From JANXLO01 sp038231295 (GTDB lineage: Bacteria > Armatimonadota > Chthonomonadetes > Chthonomonadales > Chthonomonadaceae), in the NCBI GenBank assembly GCA_038231295.1, contig JBBRLP010000158.1:1-11218 (forward strand): a DNA stretch of 11,218 nt, written 5' to 3'. Shown here piece after piece: positions 1-6,439 of the stretch (position 1 is its first letter; every line of letters starts with the position of its first letter). Under the pieces are notes generated by a model. The model ran no database searches and had not been told where the DNA came from. It saw nothing but the letters and a program-made list of their open reading frames with translations. Position numbers and translations under genes: made by a program.

Positions 1-47
1 GGCACTAGGGTAGAGCAGATAGTCTCCCAAATATCTGCTAAAATCAT
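1..47 (-). CDS. Possible 5' end of a leftward gene (partial)
   Basis: An ATG at 45-47 on the minus strand opens a frame that stays open to the window edge (15 codons, beginning MILADIWETICSTLV). An AAAGGAG ribosome binding site lies about 10 nt upstream, inside the left arm of the palindrome at 51-107. The product is not recognisable from so few residues. The support is the good ribosome binding site and the fact that no + strand gene occupies this stretch. It could be a chance frame. Confidence 0.3.
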   Translation of the reverse strand, partial: MILADIWETICSTLV

Positions 48-50
48 CGT

Positions 51-107
51 GTTAGCGCTCCTTTATCGATTTGATCGGCAAAACCAAATTCGACAAGGAG
101 TGCTAAC
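51..107. promoter_or_regulatory. Large imperfect palindrome with CIRCE-like half-sites
   Basis: Two 23-nt arms (51-73 and 85-107) are inverted copies, with one G/A difference and a single-base offset near the inner end; the loop is 11 nt (74-84). The outer parts read TTAGCGCTC (52-60) and GAGTGCTAA (98-106). These resemble the halves of the HrcA operator CIRCE (TTAGCACTC-N9-GAGTGCTAA), but here they are 37 nt apart, not 9. The left arm contains the likely ribosome binding site of the possible leftward gene, so the structure could act as an operator or as an RNA hairpin hiding that site. The function is inference. Confidence 0.45.
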
Positions 108-265
108 TCTCATTGTTCTAGGACATTTGCAAAAGGCTCTAGAGACTGCGCCTTTCCAGTATCTTCCAAAGTTTCGCTGTCAGACTGTCCCTGCCGACCA
201 CTTCGTCCGGGGCCAGTACGCCGCCGGGATTTGCTTGCTGCCCTCTCATAATCCCTGTACTCCCT

Positions 266-313
266 ATACGTCAGAATTGATGTACGTCAATTTCAATGTA
301 CGTCAAAAACAAC
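266..313. repeat. Three 16-bp-phased TACGTCA repeats
   Basis: TACGTCA occurs at 267-273, 283-289 and 299-305, exactly 16 bp apart. The flanks are partly conserved: ATGTACGTCAA occurs at 280-290 and again at 296-306, while the first copy is a variant. Regular phasing like this is typical of arrays of regulator binding sites. The array sits about 140 bp upstream of the short-chain dehydrogenase start, so it may control that gene or the leftward one. No regulator gene is visible nearby. Confidence 0.45.
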
Positions 314-348
314 GTGTGTTGTTCCCTTTTCCTATCGGCATCAGAAAT

Positions 349-364
349 CCCTGTGCAAACAGGG
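349..364 (+). other. Hairpin with GCAA tetraloop
   Basis: CCCTGT (349-354) and ACAGGG (359-364) form a perfect 6-bp stem closed by GCAA, a GNRA-type loop. It lies about 80 nt upstream of the short-chain dehydrogenase start and would be in that gene's leader if transcription begins upstream. No role is known. Confidence 0.3.
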
Positions 365-403
365 CAGGAAACGGGTTTCTTGATGCGGAAAAGGCGAACA
401 GAG

Positions 404-433
404 GTGGAGATTTCCACTCATTTTTATTTTTTC
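404..433 (+). terminator. Weak terminator-like hairpin before the SDR gene
   Basis: GTGGA (404-408) and TCCAC (413-417) form a short 5-bp stem with a GATT loop, followed by a T-rich run up to 433. It ends just before the ribosome binding site of the downstream gene. It could terminate upstream + strand transcription or act as an attenuator. The stem is short, so this is a weak call. Confidence 0.3.
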
Positions 434-445
434 TGGAGTTCTCTT

Positions 446-1213
446 ATGATCGCTGTAGACCTTTCGGGCAAGAATGTGCTGATTACGGGCGGGACACGCG
501 GGATTGGCCGGGCGATTTCGCGGACGCTGGCGCAGGCGGGAGCGCGAATCGGGGCGATCTATCGGAGCAATGGAGAGATGGCGGAGCGGACGCTGGCCGA
601 ACTGAAAGCGCTGCCCGATGCGGCGGAGCATTTTGTGGTCCAGGCGGATATTGCGAACGAGGCGGAGGCGAACGAGGCTGTCAGAGTAGCGGGAGAGCGA
701 TTCAGCGGGCAGATAGATTTTCTGATCCTGGACGCGGCGGCGGGCGCGGGCGGGCCGATGGTCGGGATGACGCTGGAGGAGTGGAAACGCCAGTTCGAGG
801 TCAATGTACATGGCGCGTTTACGATGGTGAAGGCGACCGCGCCGCTGCTGCGTTCCGGCGGCGGTATTCTCTTTCTCTCCTCGGGAGCCGGACACGATCC
901 TATGGCGAATCTGTCGGCGTATGGCGCGAGCAAGGCGGCGGTCAATCACCTCTCGACCGTGCTGGCGCAGGAGTTGGGGCCGCGAGGCATCCGCGTCAAC
1001 ACCATCAGCCCCGGTCACACCTTCACAGGGGATACCGACCCGAACGCCGACCCCGCCGCCTACACCGACCACCAGCGCAATATCGCCGACACGACGGCAC
1101 TGCGCCGGATAGGCATCGCGCAGGATGTGGCGAACGTGGTTCTGTTCTTCGTCAGCGACCTTTCCGGCTTCGTGACCGGGCAGTGGGTGCGCGTCAACGG
1201 CGGACGCCTTTAG
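446..1213 (+). CDS. SDR family NAD(P)-dependent oxidoreductase
   Basis: This 255-aa protein has the classical short-chain dehydrogenase length and a single Rossmann domain. The nucleotide-binding motif TGGTRGIG is at residues 14-21, the structural Asn of NVHGAF at 120, catalytic Ser in the LSSGAG stretch (145-146), and YGASK supplies Tyr159 and Lys163. The C-terminus (VRVNGG) is the usual SDR ending. The ATG at 446 is chosen because GGAG lies just upstream and homology begins there; a longer frame from 296 adds 50 unrelated residues. The usual NNAG motif is replaced by DAAAG (96-100), somewhat as in FabL-type enoyl-ACP reductases, so FabL-like activity is an alternative to a generic FabG-like reductase. 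The substrate cannot be told. It is the first of two + strand genes, 112 bp before the next. Confidence 0.9.
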   Translation: MIAVDLSGKNVLITGGTRGIGRAISRTLAQAGARIGAIYRSNGEMAERTLAELKALPDAAEHFVVQADIANEAEANEAVRVAGERFSGQIDFLILDAAAGAGGPMVGMTLEEWKRQFEVNVHGAFTMVKATAPLLRSGGGILFLSSGAGHDPMANLSAYGASKAAVNHLSTVLAQELGPRGIRVNTISPGHTFTGDTDPNADPAAYTDHQRNIADTTALRRIGIAQDVANVVLFFVSDLSGFVTGQWVRVNGGRL

Positions 1214-1237
1214 GGCGCTGCCAGAATAAGACATCTT

Positions 1238-1297
1238 CCGTCCGCAGGACGGTTGGACGCAAAGTCTGTCGGGCGGGGCGCTTACGGCCCGGCAGAC
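1238..1297 (+). other. Two stem-loops between SDR and DUF3472 genes
   Basis: CCGTCC (1238-1243) and GGACGG (1247-1252) form a perfect 6-bp stem with a GCA loop. Downstream, 1264-1274 pairs with 1287-1297 in an 11-bp stem with one G-U pair and a 12-nt loop. Neither is followed by a T-run on either strand, so neither is a standard intrinsic terminator. They would lie in the mRNA leader of the DUF3472 gene or in a joint transcript, where they could stabilise an end or act in regulation. Confidence 0.4.
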
Positions 1298-1325
1298 CGC
1301 AATCGGGAAAGCAGGAAAAATGACG

Positions 1326-2594
1326 ATGAGAGCGAGCGTTTTTACAGGGGCCATCGTGCTGATAAGTTTGCTGCCGTTGCTGATGGCGAACGCGGAGGAA
1401 CTGCGCGTTCCCGCATTCACGGCCTACAGCGAACCGGACGCAGAGGCGATAGAGTTTTCGCAGCCGAACGGAGTCACAGGCTGGAAGGATGGCAAACAGC
1501 AAGTCGTCTGGTACGGGGAAATCAAGAACACCGGGCGGCTCGACCTCGCCCTCTCGATTCACGCGCCACAACCCGCCACCTCCACCCTGCGCCTGAGCGT
1601 CAACGGCATGACGACCGGGACTGTCCTCTACAAGAACACGACGGAGGCTTCTGTCTCCTTCGGCTCCATCACCATCGCGAAGCCAGGTTACTATCGTTTC
1701 GCTCTGGAGGGAATGAAGAAGGATGGGGCGACCTTCGCGGACATAGACGCCCTTATCCTGAGTGGGCCTGCCGCAGAGAACGCGCATTTCAACCTGAAAG
1801 AGCGGCGCAACGCCTCCTCGGTGCATCTCGGCTACCCGCTCCCCAAGGACGCGAAGGTCGTGGCGTTCTTCAACGAAGTCACGGTCAAGACCGATCCCGT
1901 CTGGTCGTACTATATGGCCTGCGGGTTTCGGCGCGGCTACTTCGGCATTCAGGTCAACAGCCCGACGGAGCGGCGCATCATCTTCTCGGTCTGGGACAGC
2001 GGCAATGAGGGCGTAGATCGAAACAAGGTGAAGCCGGACGATCGGGTGCAGCTTCTGGGCAAGGGCGAGGGAGTCGTCGCGAGCGATTTCGGCAACGAAG
2101 GAACGGGCGGACACAGCCACATGGTCTATCCTTGGAAGACGGGCGAGACCTATCGCTTCCTCGTCACGGCGAAACCGGACGGAACGCATACGATCTACAG
2201 TGGCTATTTTTTCTTTCCCGAGCGCAAAGCGTGGGGGCTGATCGCGAGTTTCCGCGCCCCCAAAGACGGCGAGACGCTACGCGGTCTCTACTCTTTCAAC
2301 GAGGATTTCGCCGGGGGCAACGGGCAGCGCCGCCGTCTTGCGGAGTTCGGCAATCAGTGGATACAAACAGCGAACGGCAAATGGTCGGAACTCCGCACGG
2401 CCCGCTTCACTCACGACCCGACCGGGAACGCGGATCGCACGGACTACGCCGCCGGTGTCGAAAAGGGCCGATTCTACCTCTCCAACGGCGGTTTCGTCGG
2501 CCTCCCCATCCATGCCGGAGACACCTTCACCCGTCCCGCCACGAACCGGCCGCCGACCGATATTCCGCCGTCGCTGCTGCCAAAAGCGCCGTAA
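1326..2594 (+). CDS. Secreted DUF3472 domain-containing protein
   Basis: This 422-aa protein begins with a signal peptide: a short basic start, a hydrophobic stretch (about residues 5-20) and an ANA site before EELRVPAF, so it is probably exported. The N-terminal half looks like the beta-sandwich DUF5077 region that often precedes DUF3472. The middle carries the DUF3472 hallmark around GYFGIQVNSPTERRIIFSVW, followed by a D-rich loop. The catalytic role of the family is not established; such proteins occur in polysaccharide-rich contexts, so carbohydrate binding is a guess. The ATG at 1326 is chosen because AGGA at 1313-1316 gives 9-nt spacing; the ATG at 1320 is only 3 nt from it and would add two residues. 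It converges on the uracil-DNA glycosylase gene, with the stops 36 bp apart and no clear terminator between. Confidence 0.85.
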   Translation: MRASVFTGAIVLISLLPLLMANAEELRVPAFTAYSEPDAEAIEFSQPNGVTGWKDGKQQVVWYGEIKNTGRLDLALSIHAPQPATSTLRLSVNGMTTGTVLYKNTTEASVSFGSITIAKPGYYRFALEGMKKDGATFADIDALILSGPAAENAHFNLKERRNASSVHLGYPLPKDAKVVAFFNEVTVKTDPVWSYYMACGFRRGYFGIQVNSPTERRIIFSVWDSGNEGVDRNKVKPDDRVQLLGKGEGVVASDFGNEGTGGHSHMVYPWKTGETYRFLVTAKPDGTHTIYSGYFFFPERKAWGLIASFRAPKDGETLRGLYSFNEDFAGGNGQRRRLAEFGNQWIQTANGKWSELRTARFTHDPTGNADRTDYAAGVEKGRFYLSNGGFVGLPIHAGDTFTRPATNRPPTDIPPSLLPKAP

Positions 2595-2630
2595 GCGGGC
2601 AAGGCCGGGCAAGCGGATAGGGTGCCGATG

Positions 2631-3332
2631 TCAGAAAAGCGTCATTCTTGGCTCCCGTTTGGCCTCAATCACTTTCTGACGGGCGGAGGCAATATCGGAG
2701 ACGAGGGAGCGGCGGGCGGCTTCGTAGGCTTCGCCCTCCTGCCGCAGGATATAGGCGGGATGCAGGGCGGCCATCGCATATTTGGTGTAGCGGCTCTCGA
2801 ACCACTGCCCGCGTTCCTGCATCATGCGGAAACCTTTGTGGATGATAGTGTTGGCGGAGGGCGCACCGAGGCACAGGATGACGAGCGGCTGAACGATCTG
2901 AATGGTCGTGTCCAGCCACTGGGAGCAGGCTTGCGTCTCGACAGGCGTAGGCGGACGGTTTTTCATGCGTCCGGCCTCCAGCACACAGGCGCGGCAGCGC
3001 ACGACATTGGTGATATAGATGTGCTTACGGCTGATGCCGTTTTCGCGCAGGCATTCGTCCAGCAGCACCCCGGCCCGCCCGACGAAGGGCCGGCCGGTCG
3101 CGTCCTCGTTCTGCCCCGGCCCCTCCCCGATGAGCATCAGCGGCGCTTCCGGGTTGCCCTCGCCGAAAACGACGTGGGTACGGGTCTTCGCCAGATCGCA
3201 GGAGGTGCATACCGAGGCGCGTGCCACGACCTGGGCCAGACGTTCAGCCTTGCTCTCCGTCTGCTCACCGGATGTCTCTATCTCCTGACTCTCCGCCTGT
3301 TCGCCTGCTGCCTCAATCTCTTCACTATCCAC
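2631..3332 (-). CDS. Uracil-DNA glycosylase, family 4-like
   Basis: This 233-aa protein matches family 4 (Fe-S) uracil-DNA glycosylases, which remove uracil from DNA to start base excision repair. Visible marks are CTSC (Cys42, Cys45), motif A GEGPGQNED (69-77), GRPFVGRAG, ITNVVRC (Cys113), NRPPTP, Cys136, and motif B HPAYILR (191-197). Cys42, 45, 113 and 136 are the likely [4Fe-4S] ligands. The stretch between the third and fourth ligands is about seven residues longer than usual and has an extra Cys116. Residues 5-28 are a 12-residue acidic tandem duplication before the domain. The GTG at 3332 is supported by GAGGAG 7 nt upstream. The HIT gene lies 107 bp upstream on the same strand, so the two may be co-transcribed. 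Confidence 0.88.
   Translation of the reverse strand: MDSEEIEAAGEQAESQEIETSGEQTESKAERLAQVVARASVCTSCDLAKTRTHVVFGEGNPEAPLMLIGEGPGQNEDATGRPFVGRAGVLLDECLRENGISRKHIYITNVVRCRACVLEAGRMKNRPPTPVETQACSQWLDTTIQIVQPLVILCLGAPSANTIIHKGFRMMQERGQWFESRYTKYAMAALHPAYILRQEGEAYEAARRSLVSDIASARQKVIEAKREPRMTLF
3249..3320 (-). repeat. 36-bp tandem duplication in the glycosylase N-terminus
   Basis: Bases 3249-3284 and 3285-3320 are adjacent 36-bp copies agreeing at 27 of 36 positions by direct comparison. They encode EIEAAGEQAESQ and EIETSGEQTESK. The divergence suggests an old in-frame duplication. It lengthens an acidic tail outside the catalytic domain. Confidence 0.7.
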
Positions 3333-3439
3333 CGCCCTGCTCCTCGTTTGCGTGTCTTTATCTTGCTGCGGACGGCTGCACGGTGGCTCCCTGTCCGTTG
3401 TGAATGGAAACCCCGCTGCCTTGCGTCATCGTAACAGGA

Positions 3440-3961
3440 TTACGTTCCGGGATTGTCAGAGGTTGCAAGCAGGGCAGGCAGGAGGGCCGACAGGCGGGAA
3501 TGGACGACCTGGAGACTCTCCGGGATGACCCGGACATCGGCCAGAACGGGCATAAAATTGGTGTCGCCGTTCCAGCGCGGCACGACGTGCCAGTGGAGAT
3601 GGTCGGCGATGCCCGCGCCCGCAACGCGCCCCATATTGTTGCCGCAGTTGAACCCGTCCGGCTTGAACGTGGCTTTGAGCAGCCGAATGCTGAGACGTGT
3701 TAACTGCATAATGTCCAGAAGTTCCGCGTCGTTGAGGTCATCCATGCTGGCCGTATGGCGGTAGGGAACCACCATGATATGGCCGTTGCTGTAGGGAAAG
3801 GCGTTCAGGATAAGGAAGGCATGAGCGCCGCGATGCACGATGAGATTGGCAGCGTCCTGTTCGGGACAGGCGGCGGGAAAGTCGCAGAAGATACAGCCCT
3901 GCACCTTGTCCGCGTTTTCGATATATTGCAGCCGCCAGGGCGCCCAGAGTTGTTCGGTCAT
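3440..3961 (-). CDS. HIT family protein, Ap4A phosphorylase-like
   Basis: This 173-aa histidine-triad protein has the HIT motif in HLHWHVVPRW, where the central His is the nucleotide-accepting residue in the family. CIFC near the N-terminus, LIVHRG, PYSNGHIMVVPYRH and GAGIADHLHWHVVPRWNGD closely resemble the actinobacterial Ap4A phosphorylase-like branch (the group of Mycobacterium Rv2613c). Its likely role is cleavage of dinucleoside polyphosphates in the cytosol; the exact substrate is inferred from family resemblance. The ATG at 3961 is chosen because homology begins at MTEQLWAPWR and AGAGG lies upstream; an extension to 4024 adds 21 unrelated residues. The 209-bp gap to the divergent PhyH gene holds a small AGGGC/GCCCT hairpin near 3995 and no clear promoter. 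Confidence 0.9.
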   Translation of the reverse strand: MTEQLWAPWRLQYIENADKVQGCIFCDFPAACPEQDAANLIVHRGAHAFLILNAFPYSNGHIMVVPYRHTASMDDLNDAELLDIMQLTRLSIRLLKATFKPDGFNCGNNMGRVAGAGIADHLHWHVVPRWNGDTNFMPVLADVRVIPESLQVVHSRLSALLPALLATSDNPGT

Positions 3962-4170
3962 AGCGTGGGCCTCTTTCAGAAGGGAGGTGAGGAGAGGGCC
4001 AATAGCCCTGTCACAGTCCTGCACCTTTCGGCAAAGTCGCTTCTGATTCCTTGTGTGGCAGCCCCTGTCAGGCTACTCATTGCTGCTGTGCAGGAAGCAG
4101 GGAAAGCGGACAGGGGTCGCGAAATAGAGCGAGGAGAGGCTGCAAAAAAAGCCGTAAAGAGGACACCCGA

Positions 4171-5004
4171 ATGGCAATCGTAACACCCGCCGACCTGACG
4201 CACCTGGACGAACAGGGCTACGTTGTTTTGAGAGGGCTGATACCGCCTGCCGACTGCGAGGCGGTCGTAGACGTGATTTTCGACTTTCTGGAGATGGACC
4301 GCGATAACCTGGAGGACTGGTATCGCCTGCCGCTCAAACCGGGCGGCATGATCGAGATGTACCAGAATCAGGCGCTCTGGAATAACCGCCAGAATCCGCG
4401 CCTCTACGAGGCCATGAGGCAGATACTCGGAACGCAAAAACTCTGGGTGACCATAGACCGCGCCGGATTCAAGCCGCCGCAGCACCCCGCTCACCCGGAC
4501 TACGACCATAAAGGCTTCACGCACTGGGATGTAGACACCTCCAGACTCCCCGTGCCGTTCGGGGTGCAGGGCGTCCTCTGCCTGACCGATACCGACGCCG
4601 ATATGGGCGGCTTCCAATGCATTCCCGGCTTTCATCGTGGCCTGGAGGCGTGGATCGCCACCCAGCCCACCGACCGGGACCCGCACAAACCCGATCTGAC
4701 CGGCCTGACCGTCGTTCCCATCCCCACGAAACAGGGCGATTTTATCGTCTGGAACAACACTCTGGCGCACGGCAACGGGCAGAATGTCTCCCGTAAGCCC
4801 CGCTTCTCGCAGTATATTTCCATGTACCCCGCGCAGGAACAGAACGAAGAGGCGCGTCAAAGCCGCATCGCCTGCTGGCAAGACCGCCATCCTCCCGACA
4901 ACACCATCTTTCCCGGTGACCCCCGCGAGATCGAACAACACCGCTATCCCACCGCCGAACTCACCCCGCTGGGCCGCAAACTCCTCGGCCTCGACCGATG
5001 GTAG
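4171..5004 (+). CDS. Phytanoyl-CoA dioxygenase (PhyH) family protein
   Basis: This 277-aa protein has the double-stranded beta-helix signature of Fe(II)/2-oxoglutarate-dependent PhyH oxygenases. The metal-binding facial triad is visible: His118 and Asp120 in THWDVD, and distal His200 in NTLAHGNG. Arg211 in KPRFSQYISMYP probably contacts 2-oxoglutarate. The start resembles the family N-terminus (LDEQGYVVLRGLIPPADCEAVV). ATG 4171 has AAAGAGGA 7 nt upstream; the frame continues to 4051 but that part is low-quality sequence. Members hydroxylate varied small molecules, so the substrate cannot be named. It is a single gene divergent from the HIT gene, with the antitoxin gene starting 71 bp downstream. 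Confidence 0.9.
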   Translation: MAIVTPADLTHLDEQGYVVLRGLIPPADCEAVVDVIFDFLEMDRDNLEDWYRLPLKPGGMIEMYQNQALWNNRQNPRLYEAMRQILGTQKLWVTIDRAGFKPPQHPAHPDYDHKGFTHWDVDTSRLPVPFGVQGVLCLTDTDADMGGFQCIPGFHRGLEAWIATQPTDRDPHKPDLTGLTVVPIPTKQGDFIVWNNTLAHGNGQNVSRKPRFSQYISMYPAQEQNEEARQSRIACWQDRHPPDNTIFPGDPREIEQHRYPTAELTPLGRKLLGLDRW

Positions 5005-5015
5005 TTTCCTCCGGG

Positions 5016-5044
5016 TTGATGCGACGCCGCATTTATGGCAGAAT
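5016..5044 (+). promoter_or_regulatory. Possible promoter of the AbrB-like gene
   Basis: TTGATG (5016-5021) and CAGAAT (5039-5044) are spaced by 17 bp, a reasonable sigma-70 arrangement, with the ribosome binding site 20 bp further on. The ATGCG/CGCAT inverted repeat at 5019-5032 overlaps the -35 and could be an operator for autoregulation, which is usual for AbrB-type antitoxins. No experimental support is visible. Confidence 0.35.
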
Positions 5045-5075
5045 GTCGGTAGTTCTGAATTACAGGAGTTCTGAT

Positions 5076-5399
5076 ATGAGTAATCTCCACACGGAAACAG
5101 GCAAGGTTGGCAAGCGCGGCGTCTTCACTATTCCTGCGGCATTGCGAAAACGCTTCGGGCTATCAGACGGTTCGCTCGTGATTGCCGAGGAGCGCGAAGA
5201 CGGGATTTTGCTTCGTCCCGCGACGGCTACGCCATTAGAAACCTACAGCGATGAACGTTCCGCTGAATTTCTTCTGTCCAATGCAACCGATGACGCGGAC
5301 TATGAAGCGGCAATGCAAGAAGTAAGGGCTATGGGCCTTGACCCAGAACATATACTGCACCGGAAGTGTCTGTTTCTGGCGGAGGAAAGGAAAAGTTGA
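5076..5399 (+). CDS. AbrB/MazE (SpoVT-AbrB) family antitoxin-like protein
   Basis: This is a 107-aa DNA-binding protein. Residues about 6-50 (GKVGKRGVFTIPAALRKRFGL, then DGSLVIAEEREDGILLRP) are a swapped-hairpin SpoVT-AbrB domain. The C-terminal half is where such antitoxins bind their toxin. ATG 5076 has AGGAG at 5064-5068, 7 nt upstream; the frame from 4998 is not supported. Members normally repress their own operon and neutralise a co-encoded toxin, often of the PIN or MazF type. No intact toxin follows: 52 bp later dapF ends on the other strand. It is therefore a solitary antitoxin or the survivor of a lost pair. Confidence 0.8.
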   Translation: MSNLHTETGKVGKRGVFTIPAALRKRFGLSDGSLVIAEEREDGILLRPATATPLETYSDERSAEFLLSNATDDADYEAAMQEVRAMGLDPEHILHRKCLFLAEERKS

Positions 5400-5422
5400 C
5401 GAGATTCACAATGTGGCGATAA
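5396..5422 (+). pseudogene. Possible vestigial start of a lost toxin gene
   Basis: The antitoxin's stop TGA (5397-5399) overlaps a TTG (5396-5398) as TTGA. GGAGG and AAAGGA lie just upstream inside the antitoxin's last codons, the usual translational coupling arrangement for a downstream toxin. The frame reads only 8 codons (LTRFTMWR) before TAA at 5420-5422. This may be the remaining start of a deleted toxin. It is too short to prove. Confidence 0.3.
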
Positions 5423-5450
5423 GACGGCGTAATTTGGAACCTCCAAACAC

Positions 5451-6338
5451 CTATACCGGTGAGGATGTGGCGGAGCGGTCGGGGTCGAGGTCTACTTCGC
5501 CGGTGTAAATGGTTTCGGCGGGGCCGGTCATTTCGATGGTCTCGCCGGGTGTCCAGCGCACCATCAGTTCCCCGCCGCGACTGCGAACCGTGACCGGTTC
5601 CCCCGGCGTGACGAAGCCCTGCTGAATGGCGGCGACGGCGGCAGCACAGGAGCCAGTCCCACAGCCGAACGTCTCCCCCGCACCGCGCTCCCAGATACGC
5701 AGATGCAGCAGTGAGGGTGAGCAGACGTGGCACCACATCAGGCTCGTGCGGGCGGGGAAGAGCGGATGCTCCTCCACCAGTGGGCTGACGCGCAGGAATA
5801 GGGCGTCCTCCGGCAGCGAGTCCACAAAGGCGATGGTATGCGTGGAGCCAGTGGAGAGAGCGGAAATGACCAGTCTCTCACCGTTGTCGAGGTCAAGCGG
5901 ATAGTCCTCCACTCTCTCGACAGGGACGCGCATGGGGATGGAGGGAGGGTCGAAACGTGGCAGGCCCATGTTCACGGTCACGGCGGCCACCGTCCCGTCG
6001 GAACCGCGAAGTATCTCGGCGGCGCGAACGCCTGCCAGGGTCGCGATGCGGAGCCTGTCGGAGGCGACGATACGATGCTCGACAGCATAGCGGGCGATGC
6101 AGCGCAGTCCATTCCCGCAGACATCGGGCGTGCCGTCGGGGTTATACATCCGCATCATGAAGTCCGCGTTGTGGGTATCGTCCAGCACCAGCAGGCCGTC
6201 CGCCCCCACCCCGGTGCGGCGGTCGCAGAGTTCCGTCGCGATCACGGACCAGTCCATGTCGCCATCGCTGCGTCCGTCTACGACGACGAAATCGTTGCCG
6301 ACGCCCTGCATCTTTGTAAAGGGTAGTCTGTCCGGCAT
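5451..6338 (-). CDS. dapF: Diaminopimelate epimerase
   Basis: This 295-aa enzyme converts LL- to meso-diaminopimelate in the cytosol, for lysine and peptidoglycan synthesis. The N-terminus has FTKMQGVGNDFVVVDG. The two catalytic cysteines are Cys74 in PDVCGNGLRC and Cys226 in GETFGCGTGSC. The family's WERGAGET segment is at 216-223, and RRTGVGADGLLVL is also present. The substrate-contact segment GNPH is replaced by GSTH (164-167). Length is close to the family norm. The start at 6338 is supported by homology, although AGAGG directly abuts the ATG, so its ribosome binding site is poorly spaced. It lies 101 bp downstream of atpG on the same strand, with a likely terminator between, and no other lysine-pathway gene is in view. 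Confidence 0.95.
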   Translation of the reverse strand: MPDRLPFTKMQGVGNDFVVVDGRSDGDMDWSVIATELCDRRTGVGADGLLVLDDTHNADFMMRMYNPDGTPDVCGNGLRCIARYAVEHRIVASDRLRIATLAGVRAAEILRGSDGTVAAVTVNMGLPRFDPPSIPMRVPVERVEDYPLDLDNGERLVISALSTGSTHTIAFVDSLPEDALFLRVSPLVEEHPLFPARTSLMWCHVCSPSLLHLRIWERGAGETFGCGTGSCAAAVAAIQQGFVTPGEPVTVRSRGGELMVRWTPGETIEMTGPAETIYTGEVDLDPDRSATSSPV

Positions 6339-6365
6339 CCTCTGTCCGTTTCCATCCGTTCGTCA

Positions 6366-6412
6366 TAAAACAGAAAGCAGGAGGCGGGAACGAGCAACCG
6401 TTCGCCTTCTGC
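6366..6412 (-). terminator. Likely intrinsic terminator of atpG
   Basis: On the minus strand, 6412-6399 pairs with 6392-6377 in a stem of 9 + 5 bp with a 2-nt bulge and a 6-nt loop. A T-rich tail (TTTCTGTTTT) follows at 6376-6367. This suits rho-independent termination of atpG before dapF, implying separate transcription of dapF. Confidence 0.5.
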
Positions 6413-6431
6413 CTTCTGCTGTCTGCCTCCG
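6404..6431. repeat. 7-bp short tandem repeat
   Basis: Four consecutive heptamers read GCCTTCT, GCCTTCT, GCTGTCT and GCCTCCG. The first two are identical and the rest degenerate. The array overlaps one arm of the terminator hairpin downstream of atpG. Confidence 0.45.
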
Positions 6432-6439
6432 CGTTTCGG

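Noticed and set aside
51..107. Canonical CIRCE element
   Set aside because: The half-sites are similar but 37 nt apart, not 9, with one deviation, so it is reported only as CIRCE-like.
49..1323. 424-codon + strand frame
   Set aside because: It overlaps the SDR gene in another frame, is Gly/Arg/Asp-rich with no family motif, and is a GC-driven shadow.
341..1420. 359-codon - strand frame
   Set aside because: It lies antisense to the SDR gene, has arginine-rich low-information sequence, and lacks a recognisable domain.
1194..2189. 331-codon - strand frame
   Set aside because: It is antisense to the DUF3472 gene, whose own frame has a signal peptide and family motifs.
2622..3434. 270-codon + strand frame
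   Set aside because: It is antisense to the uracil-DNA glycosylase, which has clear catalytic motifs.
4051..4079. TTGTGT/TACTCA as a PhyH promoter
   Set aside because: The spacing is right, but the -10 matches consensus at too few positions.
3976..4941. 321-codon - strand frame
   Set aside because: It is antisense to the PhyH gene, whose metal-binding residues are intact.
5399..5511. Read-through frame VDEIHNVAIRRRN after the antitoxin
   Set aside because: It has no start with a ribosome binding site in that frame, no toxin motif, and its second half is antisense to dapF.
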